Assembly (NCBI GenBank): GCA_006247105.1
Contig: CM016926.1
Coordinates: 1,612,001 to 1,676,000 of the forward strand
Length of the DNA stretch: 64,000 nt
Direction of reading: 5' to 3'
Source of the DNA: Giardia muris
Lineage: Eukaryota; Fornicata; Diplomonadida; Hexamitidae
A program made the translations under genes and the position numbers. Below the pieces are notes generated by a model. The model ran no database searches, was not told the DNA's origin, and saw only the letters and a program-made list of their open reading frames with translations. Positions 28,318 to 36,746 of this stretch are shown piece after piece (position 1 is the first letter of the stretch; each line of letters begins with the position of its first letter).

Positions 28318-30726
28318 TTATTCTATGTCGGGGAGTGGCATACGGTCGATTGGACAGGTCATCAGCTCATTGAGCCACGTGTTAAGGCAGGCCTTATGGA
28401 AGCAGTGCTTGCAGGGGGTGATCCAGACCCCTGCTTGTCTCTCCGTCGACGAAATGGTTTGTCCCAAAAGGCGTCGTTCATGCCCATAAAGATCTTGCGT
28501 TTGTAGTTGTCGATACGCCCCTGGAAGGTTCTTGAAGATCTGAAGGGGATAAGTCTCCTGTCCTTCCCATATCCGTAATGAGTCTAAACAGATGGCACAA
28601 ATCAGGCAGGAATCAAGATCGGCCTTGGTTGAGATGTAGAAGCAGTTAGTACAGGCGGCTTTTGCATCCAGGTTCTGACTCCGATCAAAGGCATGAAGAT
28701 CCGAGTCAGTTAGACGTGGGATGGAAGCATCCGAAAGGAGGGTAGTCAAAGAGAGTGTTGGTGCATAGAAGAGGGAATGAGCATGATAGGGATTCATACA
28801 ATATGGGGATTTGCTTTGCGTTATTAAGCTGGAATCGTCATGTGGAACTACAGTGGTAACAGTAGCACCACGTTCCTTTTCCGCTTTTTCTTTCATAACC
28901 CTTTCCTCCTCCCCATCCGCAGTCTCTTCAAAGGGAAGCAGAAAGGGACTAGTCAAAGTGGCTAAATAGGACTCGAGACCATGCTCCCTAATGATTTGAG
29001 TGACCGTCGGTAACTCGGATACATTAAAAACGGAGTCGGAGATGAGTTGCTGATCGTAACGGTAGGACCTTTTAGTCGAGCGCTTGCAGCACAGTATACG
29101 CAACCCGAGATCATAGCCAAGGAAGTGTTGAAGGATGAAGAGTAGGGCTTGTATCCCGGAGACGCCTATGATGATACTTGTCCAGACCCAACTACCCTCG
29201 TACAATAGGAAGTTATTAGGACTAAATAGGATAGCGGCGAAGCTTGTTTTCAAGATCGTATCTCCAAGGAAGTATGCTAGCAGAAAAGAAGGACGATTAC
29301 TCCTTTTGACGCATCTCATGATGATTTGAGGCATCCATGCGAGTAGGAGCGGGATTACCACCAGAAGGTTAGCCCAGTAGGGTAATAATACGCCAAAGGC
29401 GATTGGAAGAACACCGATGAAGACGTTAGTTAGGAGGTAGAAGAAGAGGAAGCAGACGCTAGCGCGCACTGCCCGGTTCATCATCCCTTGTACGAAGTGA
29501 CGGGAGACCATATACATATGAATGACGGTCCCTAAGATGAGTATGACGACGTATGTGAAGAGTAGTAGGCTCTGAACCTCGGGTAAAGTCGAGGCGAGAA
29601 GGACAAAGGCGATCCCAATGGTCATCGTGGTACCGGATGTCAAATAAAGGGTGAGTGCTGAGAGTCGTCCACGATATCCGGGAGCAGAAGTCTTAACGAT
29701 TTGAAGAATGCCAACGAATAGATTGAAGATGCACATAAATATGACAAAAGAAGCTACTACCATACTCATCTTCAATTGAGCTGCATTATTGTAGACTATG
29801 AGCTCGCTTGTCATATTCACGGCACAATTGGGACTGAAGACCCAAACGAGGGCTTGAGGAACCATCACACTGTCGATCCTCACTCCTGTCATGGCCTCAT
29901 AGTCCTTAATTTGATATGGGTCACTCGTATTGAGTTCCTTCCCATCAAGGGTGATGGTAACGAAATAATCACGTGCTTGTGACGAGGTATCAATATCAGG
30001 TGGGTATCTGAACTCTTTCGTATATGGTCTCGATATATAATCCAGAGTGAAATAGAAGGTGAAGTGACAGTCCTGCAAGGCAATAGACCCAGCTTCAACG
30101 TCTTCAATGGCGCTTGAATCGAACATTGTTATGTTTGTTGATGGGAACGTAGCAGTAGGGTCTTCTAAATACGTTTGGATCCTCTCAAGATCTTCAGAAC
30201 TGAAGGTAGTCGCTCGAGACTTAAAAGGGATACGGACCGTCCCATATGTTAACCCGCGCCTGGTAATGGGGGAGTAAAAGCCCTTCGTGTCTATAATGGT
30301 GAACTTATCGCTTTCAAACTGCCCATCCCATAGTTGATAATTGAGAGTGATGTTTCTGAAGAGCCTATTGGGTAAGACTACCTCGGGGGGAGATGAGGAA
30401 GATGAGGAGGCCTGAGTACTGTTGATATTCAACTGTTGTAGGAAGTCCAAGGTGAAGGACTCATCAAGAATATACATGACGCCATGCCCGGACTCCCGAG
30501 CCCTTTGGAGCTTGAGGATTTTGAGACAGGCTGAAGGGGAGGAAGAGCAAGAAGAAAACCAAGTGCCATTGAATAGCTGTGTGATGGAACCATTAGTAAT
30601 ATCTGGATAACTCGGGAGGAGAGGAGGGTCGGGTACATCGACTCCTTCTCCCCTTTCCCTCCGTCCCAATGCACCCTGGAACAACACTAGGAAGCTACAC
30701 ACGTTTGACAAGATAAATACATTCAT
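28318..30726 (-). CDS. Tul1/Dsc-type transmembrane RING E3 ligase
   Basis: This is an 802-residue protein. A signal peptide lies at about 1-21. A large N-terminal lumenal domain with several N-glycosylation sequons extends to about residue 320. A block of about seven membrane spans follows (about 325-555), then a cytosolic tail ending in a RING (about 715-795). The RING has CAICLD, a long insert, then CKHCFHKACLNTWL and CPID. This order matches Tul1 of the yeast Golgi/endosomal Dsc ligase complex, which ubiquitinates membrane proteins for degradation. Its ATG overlaps the stop of the upstream P4-ATPase as ATGA (30723-30726). The family call is from architecture plus the RING. Confidence 0.72.
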   Translation of the reverse strand: MNVFILSNVCSFLVLFQGALGRRERGEGVDVPDPPLLPSYPDITNGSITQLFNGTWFSSCSSSPSACLKILKLQRARESGHGVMYILDESFTLDFLQQLNINSTQASSSSSSPPEVVLPNRLFRNITLNYQLWDGQFESDKFTIIDTKGFYSPITRRGLTYGTVRIPFKSRATTFSSEDLERIQTYLEDPTATFPSTNITMFDSSAIEDVEAGSIALQDCHFTFYFTLDYISRPYTKEFRYPPDIDTSSQARDYFVTITLDGKELNTSDPYQIKDYEAMTGVRIDSVMVPQALVWVFSPNCAVNMTSELIVYNNAAQLKMSMVVASFVIFMCIFNLFVGILQIVKTSAPGYRGRLSALTLYLTSGTTMTIGIAFVLLASTLPEVQSLLLFTYVVILILGTVIHMYMVSRHFVQGMMNRAVRASVCFLFFYLLTNVFIGVLPIAFGVLLPYWANLLVVIPLLLAWMPQIIMRCVKRSNRPSFLLAYFLGDTILKTSFAAILFSPNNFLLYEGSWVWTSIIIGVSGIQALLFILQHFLGYDLGLRILCCKRSTKRSYRYDQQLISDSVFNVSELPTVTQIIREHGLESYLATLTSPFLLPFEETADGEEERVMKEKAEKERGATVTTVVPHDDSSLITQSKSPYCMNPYHAHSLFYAPTLSLTTLLSDASIPRLTDSDLHAFDRSQNLDAKAACTNCFYISTKADLDSCLICAICLDSLRIWEGQETYPLQIFKNLPGAYRQLQTQDLYGHERRLLGQTISSTERQAGVWITPCKHCFHKACLNTWLNELMTCPIDRMPLPDIE

Positions 30727-33700
30727 TTTTCTTGAGATGGGAGAACCTCCTTAATGATGAGGGCGGTACCAAGCTCGGGCTGGAAGAGAGCGTTGTCGAC
30801 CGGCTGTCCTTTAGCCGAGAGAGCCGCCACTCTCTCAGAGACCTCTGTAGCGCAGTTCTGATACTTCAGTTCCAACTCCACGTCATGCTTCTTATGCCAT
30901 TGTGGGTATTGCGTCTTGAAATGATATCGTAATAACGAGTTCGGATCTGGATGAATGAACAGTTGTCCAAGAGACTCACAAATGTAATCGGGAAGGACCG
31001 CTAAAAGGGTCGTCAGGACGCACGCTAGATGGTAATTCAAAGCCCCAAAGCTAGTCGTTAGCGTGTTCTCAAACGTTTCCGAGAAAAAGCTCGAATAATT
31101 CAACACGCAAGTAGTCAAGTAATACAAGCCCATACTCGCGAGAATGCTCCAGATCAAGGCGCTAGAGAAGTATCGGGTTACAATGCAGAGCTTGACCAGA
31201 CCAGCATAGATGATACAAGTGACGACGTAGAAACAATAGACGGTGAAATCACCAGACCTCCCATTTGATCCTAGGATCAACGAGTTCCCCCAGAGCAAAC
31301 GGATGAAGTAGTAGATCGCCAGAGAGGTGTAGATCCCCGAGAGGTAGAAGAGGGCGAACTTCCCCCAGTATTGACCTGGCCGATTCTGTTCTCGATAGAT
31401 CGTTGGACAAAGCTCCAAGTATCGCATCTTGATGTGCTGCTCCGTCAAGGAATAGATGATGATCGGGACGAAGTTCAGGATCACGTTGTAGATCAGACAT
31501 AAGAAATCGTTGATGACGAGCACGGCCGTGAAGAGAGACTCCGGCCCATGTAACCCGCAGACGATCGCAAGCATCGTGTTCTTGTAGAGGTTGTAGAAGA
31601 CGCACATCGACATCCGTTGCTGTATTGATACACCATGCACCAACAGTAGTCGCGTTAAAGACGAAAAGGAACCTATGGAGATGTCCGCACGGTTAGCCGC
31701 ATAGATCCCCTCCTTCCCACGTATCCCCACACTCACGTCCGCCACGTCTAGCATTTTCAAGTCGTTTTGGCCGTCTCCAATTGCAAGCGTCGCACCAGTC
31801 CGATGCATCACTTTCCTATAGTAAACGCTATGGTACAGCACAATCAAACGTTTCACGTTCGGCGTACAGCCGCAGAACAACGACGATTCCGCCTTATCCA
31901 ATAGCTCAAAGAGGGGGAGGCTAAGGTTACTCTCCTGGTTCTCCTGAATCTCCTTGCCTTTCAAGTATTGCTGGATCTGACGCGTCTTCGCCATGTCTGG
32001 CAACAGCTCTGAGACAATACTTCCGGCTATAACCAAGGAAAACGTCTCATCTGGATGTAGACCGATTGTATCATGCACCCGTCGGATGTCTTCCAAATCG
32101 TTGAGCTCATAAGTCCGTACCCCTCTTGAAATGATTCCGACCCGCTTTGCAGTCTCTATTGTGGTCCCAACTGAATCCCCAGTTACAATGGTGAACTTTA
32201 TCCCCGCCAAGCGTAGCTTTGTGATCGTCTCAAAGACGTGAGGAGCAAGCTCATCCTCAATCACGCTCAGGCCTAGGAGTGTTGAGCCGTTCTCAAGATC
32301 CTTTTGACTCTGTGTCAAGACACTTCGACTAACGAAAGTACGAAAGGCAAAGACGAAACAACGCTTATCGGCTAAAGGGCCATTGATAACGGTCTCAACC
32401 AGCTCCTGTTCTTCCATCTCAAGCCCCTCCTTAACGGTGACATAAGACCCCTTTGTCACGAGGAATGGTCGGCCATTGTTCACGATGCAATCCGAAGGGC
32501 ATTGCTCGTCGTGCTCTTGATAGACGATAACGGTCATCCGCTTACGTTCGGGTGTAAAGGGGTATTCAGCTAGCTTCACGAATGAAAGGCGAACAAACCT
32601 CGGGTTAGGATTCTCATCGACCTCGTTCGCGAGAGTAATCCTCCCCGCACGAAGATACTCATACGATACCTCCAAGACGACTCGTTGGTCCGTACTTTCC
32701 ACTAGACGAAGAATTTTAGCCTCGGTAAGGTATCGGATGTAGCAAAGCTCCTCAACAGACTCTCCGAAGTAATCATGCATCCCATCTTCTCCTGAGGCGA
32801 TGCAGATCAAGGAATGACACGTTCCCATCGCAACGAGCTGTAATAGACGCGTGGAGGCGTCATCATCGTTCTCGTCTGCGGCCAATAATCTGGCTGTCTG
32901 AAGCTGCGCTTGGCCAAGAAGAGCGTCATTAGCAAGCTGGGAGCAGACCTTTGCCGAAAGAAAGCGCTTGAAGGAGAATTGATTCCGAGTTAAGGTCCCA
33001 GTTTTATCTGTGAAGATGTGCGCCACGTTCGAGAACTCGTCAAGGATCTTATCGTTATTGACGCGTAAGGGCCCATAAAGTCCGGCCGTCCTGATATCTC
33101 CGGCAAGGAAAGCGCGATTAAGTATCATGATGAACTCTAAGGAGACGAAGATGCAGATGGGGAGCGCATAGGAGAACAAGACGACGTACCCGACGAAGGT
33201 TGTGAAGAATGCCGCGCCATGGTTCCCATGTTCTTCGTCTAATCGAAGGTATGGATACTGTTCCTCATACTTGTTCAAGCTCCCAGTGTAGATCGAGCTA
33301 TATGCTAGAACAAACACGATGACGAGCACACACTGGATCATAATGATCGCTTGCAAGCGTCCACTGGATAAGGAGGAACGTCTACGTCTTGTAGACTTCG
33401 TCGGGGCAGAGAAGCATTGCTTCCCGGTGGCCAGGACGATCCCGAAGTAATCCGTCGTGGCGCGTGTTCCTTGAAAACACAGGTGGCGCTCATCGAAGAG
33501 CTGGGTATGTGGGAGTGGAGCGACATGTTTCCCCTGAATAGTTCTCTTCTTTGAATCGAGCCACGTTGCAGTTCCGGGATCACCTCCCGTTTGAACCTCG
33601 CGTGGAGGAAGTGAGGCTGCCGAAAGAGGCAGACCTACAACCCCTGGATAGGTTTGAAGAAGACATGGATCATTCGAGGCTAGAGGACCCGAAAACGTCC

Positions 33701-34367
33701 CTTGAGCATGTTTCGCCTCATACTTATACTCTGCACACCCTAGAAACGACGCATCGACACTATGAGCGGCCGGGTAAAGACAACGCTTCGCAACGAGATT
33801 TGCCTCGCCTGTTAAGGAGCTTTGTGAGACGTAAATGGGGTTATTGGAGGCGGAACAGATAAGTAGGATATCGCAAGGGGCAGCCTTTCCTTCTGGAACT
33901 CGAACGATATCACCAGGGTTCAAGGAGTCGGAACGTACATCAGATGAGATCTGACCTTGAGAAAGAAGGTAGGGATACGTGGTACGGTTAATGGCCTGGT
34001 CATTACGCCAACGAAGGGCGACCTCGATTAGGTCTTTGACCAGGCTAACGACGAAGATGAAAAGGACGGGGATCAAGGCCGTGGCACTTGAGACCACATT
34101 TGCCCCGGGAAGGTAGTTGAGAATCATGATGATGAGGAAGGCGATGTTCGAGAACTTGCTGATGTAATGCCAAAGGAAGAGGGGGACAAAGGTGAGGGCT
34201 GTATACTGCGATGAACGGAACTTGTTGCTATTCTTCTGGGTCGAAGGGTAATGGTTCACACGGACCGTGCGTGCGCCAGTGCCTTCCGATGGCAGGGAGA
34301 CATACCCCATCGTCCCGAAAATATTCAAGGGAACCGTAACATCAAACTTGTCTACGGTTGAACTCAT
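30723..34367 (-). CDS. P4-type ATPase, phospholipid flippase
   Basis: This is a 1214-residue P-type ATPase of the lipid-flippase class. Motifs are TGEANL in the actuator domain (P4 consensus DGETNL), PICIFVSLE in membrane segment 4, the phosphorylation site DKTGTLT, TGDSVGTT, and the hinge GDGQNDLKML. About ten membrane spans are present: two near the N-terminus, two before DKTGT and six in the last 300 residues. P4-ATPases move aminophospholipids to the cytosolic leaflet, usually with a CDC50 partner, which is not seen here. The ATG at 34367 gives the start MSSTVDKFDV. An ATG at 34403 is possible but would deepen the overlap with the ACSL gene from 26 to 62 bases. Confidence 0.88.
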   Translation of the reverse strand: MSSTVDKFDVTVPLNIFGTMGYVSLPSEGTGARTVRVNHYPSTQKNSNKFRSSQYTALTFVPLFLWHYISKFSNIAFLIIMILNYLPGANVVSSATALIPVLFIFVVSLVKDLIEVALRWRNDQAINRTTYPYLLSQGQISSDVRSDSLNPGDIVRVPEGKAAPCDILLICSASNNPIYVSQSSLTGEANLVAKRCLYPAAHSVDASFLGCAEYKYEAKHAQGTFSGPLASNDPCLLQTYPGVVGLPLSAASLPPREVQTGGDPGTATWLDSKKRTIQGKHVAPLPHTQLFDERHLCFQGTRATTDYFGIVLATGKQCFSAPTKSTRRRRSSLSSGRLQAIIMIQCVLVIVFVLAYSSIYTGSLNKYEEQYPYLRLDEEHGNHGAAFFTTFVGYVVLFSYALPICIFVSLEFIMILNRAFLAGDIRTAGLYGPLRVNNDKILDEFSNVAHIFTDKTGTLTRNQFSFKRFLSAKVCSQLANDALLGQAQLQTARLLAADENDDDASTRLLQLVAMGTCHSLICIASGEDGMHDYFGESVEELCYIRYLTEAKILRLVESTDQRVVLEVSYEYLRAGRITLANEVDENPNPRFVRLSFVKLAEYPFTPERKRMTVIVYQEHDEQCPSDCIVNNGRPFLVTKGSYVTVKEGLEMEEQELVETVINGPLADKRCFVFAFRTFVSRSVLTQSQKDLENGSTLLGLSVIEDELAPHVFETITKLRLAGIKFTIVTGDSVGTTIETAKRVGIISRGVRTYELNDLEDIRRVHDTIGLHPDETFSLVIAGSIVSELLPDMAKTRQIQQYLKGKEIQENQESNLSLPLFELLDKAESSLFCGCTPNVKRLIVLYHSVYYRKVMHRTGATLAIGDGQNDLKMLDVADVSVGIRGKEGIYAANRADISIGSFSSLTRLLLVHGVSIQQRMSMCVFYNLYKNTMLAIVCGLHGPESLFTAVLVINDFLCLIYNVILNFVPIIIYSLTEQHIKMRYLELCPTIYREQNRPGQYWGKFALFYLSGIYTSLAIYYFIRLLWGNSLILGSNGRSGDFTVYCFYVVTCIIYAGLVKLCIVTRYFSSALIWSILASMGLYYLTTCVLNYSSFFSETFENTLTTSFGALNYHLACVLTTLLAVLPDYICESLGQLFIHPDPNSLLRYHFKTQYPQWHKKHDVELELKYQNCATEVSERVAALSAKGQPVDNALFQPELGTALIIKEVLPSQEK

Positions 34368-36645
34368 CAAGCTCGTCCCACATCTCGGCGATCTCCTTCG
34401 CATAACGCTCTCGGAAGAAGCGGTGCTGTTTCTTCATCGAGGGCGTCATCAACGTCGTATCCTGGGTCCAATCAATGTCAAAGAACCAGCGGCAACACTT
34501 AGGGACGCAAAAGCCTTTGAACCCTGCGCGCTTAATACAGATTTCCGCCTCCTTCAGGATGGTCTCGGTTATCATCTTATGTACAGCTGGTAAGTCCTTC
34601 TTCTTTGAAAGGTCCTCAACGCTCATACCCAAACGGTGTGCAAGAACGGCTTTATCCGCTATTACGATGCAAATGGGAAAGGAACGCGACGGTTCGGCAT
34701 GAAGAAAAGCGCTGCCGATCAAGGACGAGGCCTCCATCGCATCTTCGACCCCCATAATGTCTATGTACTCTCCCATCAATGTTTTAGCCACCATGTTAAT
34801 CCGTCTAACAAAGGAGCAGACCCCGGTCTCCCCATCCACGTGGACCAAGTCTCCGGTATGGAAGAAGCCATCCTTGTCTTGAAGAGATAAGGAGTTCTCT
34901 TGATAATACTCCTTTGCTACACCTGGACCCTTCAACAGCAACTCTCCAATATGGTCTCGTTCAAGGACAAACTCTGTCACGTCCGAGCGGTCAATAACCT
35001 TAGCTTCCATGAAGGATGCTAATCTTCCCAGCCCATGAGAAATCGGATCATGTGGGAGAACACGTAAGCCGGTGGCACCCGTTTCCGTCGAGCCATACCC
35101 ACTTGTGACACAGGCACCAGTACAATAACGAAGGAAGTTCCAAACGTCCGGAGGGATTGAGGAGGAACCCGAGACGAAATGTTCCAGGTTTCCACCAAGA
35201 GAGTTACGAATCTCCTTAAAGATTGTATGGTCAATCAGGGGGAGAGTCCCCTTAGCGATCCAGAACCGCTCCGTCCACTTTTTGACATGGTATGCCGCGT
35301 GGAAGATGAGGCTCTTCAACCTTGACTCGGACACCTTCTTCATGATGGTATCGTAGATCTTCTGGACAACACGTGGGACGCAGATAAGAATCGTCGGCTG
35401 TGCTAGTCGGATATCCGTCGATAGGTTGGCCGTATTCCCACTATAGTATGCGATCCGGAGGCCTCGAATCGTCGCATAATACTCTGTGGCCCTCTCAAAG
35501 ATATGGCCGAGCGGGAGATAGGAGAGAAGAGTTGAGGGCTTCCCACTGATCGCACTCCTCTGATAGGGGAAGAAGGAATACCCCATCGAGATCCCTGACA
35601 TGATCGAGCGATGAGTGTGAACAACGCCCTTTGGGTTCCCTGAGGTCCCAGAGGTATATATAATGCTGTTGACCCCCTCCACATCCAGCTTCATGTCTCC
35701 CTCATATGGCTGGTCCTTCACCCTCTCCAAAAGGACGGGCAAGAAACTAATGATTGGGCACGTGTATCCATCCTCACCTCTCGAAAGCTGGATGTCATGG
35801 CAAATGGCATCAATGGCCGCACCTAACTCACCATTACGTTCGGCGTCCTCAATTTGCTGAAGGATTGCGGTCGTCGTCGTCGATAGCGTCGAATACACCT
35901 CTTCTTCTCCATCCTCACGTTCTTGTAAGCCCTCTCCCGCCTTAAGAAGGCTGAACCCATAGGATCGGTCGTGACGTACTCGATACTTGGTGAAATCAAG
36001 CCCAAGCTCCTGATCACTCTTTTCATTGATGTCCAAGTACGTCGGAATAGCCTTCCGTACGTGCTTGTCGATTGCAATATCGCTCAGAGTGCGGGAATGC
36101 ATATCCAAGATGACGATGCGTCGTAACGTCGGGCAACGGCCCCAGATGCCTAGGAGCATCGGGAGAGCGTGTACTTGAGTTAGTACGGTACTGACCTCCG
36201 CCTGTGTAAAGGCGAAAAGCGTCTTCGTAGGCCCCAGGGTATCGTAGGTCGGGACGACGACGGCGCCCACTGCCGCGCATGCATAGTCGCTCAGAAGCCA
36301 GAGTGGAGAATTCTTGGCCATGATGGCGACACTGTCTCCGGGTTGAATCCCAAGCTGGCGGAACGCCTTTGCTAGCTCAGTCAGGAGCGCGTCCGCCTCA
36401 CGATATGTCATATAGACATACCTATTAACTACTTCGCGACTGCTCGTCGCGAGGCCTGCACGGACGCCGAGAAAGGGTTGATCGGCGTGGCGGACCATCG
36501 CGGCACGAATGTTCTCCAAGGCCGGCTTCGTCAAGTCCGGCTCCTCATCAAGCTGGAGGCGTATGTGTGAGGGGGTTATGCAAGGGGTCTCGAAGAGGCG
36601 GATCTCACGCCTCTCAACCTCCGGTCTAACCCACTCACTAGCCAT
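34342..36645 (-). CDS. long-chain acyl-CoA synthetase
   Basis: This is a 767-residue AMP-forming ligase that activates fatty acids to acyl-CoA. It shows the P-loop IIYTSGTSGNPKGVVHTH, the motif YLPLGHIFER, GYGSTETGATG, the adenylate-binding HTGDLVHVDG, and the C-terminal MGEYIDIMGVED that positions the catalytic end. An extra ~60 residues lie between the N-terminal lobe and the P-loop. ATG 36645 (MASEWVRPE) is chosen because aaagaaaa precedes it. An ATG at 36696 would add a basic stretch, and the longest frame begins only with TTG. The 3' end overlaps the P4-ATPase start by 26 bases. Confidence 0.88.
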   Translation of the reverse strand: MASEWVRPEVERREIRLFETPCITPSHIRLQLDEEPDLTKPALENIRAAMVRHADQPFLGVRAGLATSSREVVNRYVYMTYREADALLTELAKAFRQLGIQPGDSVAIMAKNSPLWLLSDYACAAVGAVVVPTYDTLGPTKTLFAFTQAEVSTVLTQVHALPMLLGIWGRCPTLRRIVILDMHSRTLSDIAIDKHVRKAIPTYLDINEKSDQELGLDFTKYRVRHDRSYGFSLLKAGEGLQEREDGEEEVYSTLSTTTTAILQQIEDAERNGELGAAIDAICHDIQLSRGEDGYTCPIISFLPVLLERVKDQPYEGDMKLDVEGVNSIIYTSGTSGNPKGVVHTHRSIMSGISMGYSFFPYQRSAISGKPSTLLSYLPLGHIFERATEYYATIRGLRIAYYSGNTANLSTDIRLAQPTILICVPRVVQKIYDTIMKKVSESRLKSLIFHAAYHVKKWTERFWIAKGTLPLIDHTIFKEIRNSLGGNLEHFVSGSSSIPPDVWNFLRYCTGACVTSGYGSTETGATGLRVLPHDPISHGLGRLASFMEAKVIDRSDVTEFVLERDHIGELLLKGPGVAKEYYQENSLSLQDKDGFFHTGDLVHVDGETGVCSFVRRINMVAKTLMGEYIDIMGVEDAMEASSLIGSAFLHAEPSRSFPICIVIADKAVLAHRLGMSVEDLSKKKDLPAVHKMITETILKEAEICIKRAGFKGFCVPKCCRWFFDIDWTQDTTLMTPSMKKQHRFFRERYAKEIAEMWDELDEFNRRQV

Positions 36646-36746
36646 TTTTCTTTGGCCCTCATAGACGCCCTCATCTCGGAGACCTTGTCTCTTCATAGAG
36701 TACCAGTATAGGCTCCCAACTCCTATCAAAATCGTCAAAAAGTTGC

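Noticed and set aside
36646..36738. Longer N-terminus of the acyl-CoA synthetase with a membrane anchor
   Set aside because: The long frame begins with TTG. The ATG at 36645 has a strong A-rich context; the ATG at 36696 remains only an alternative.
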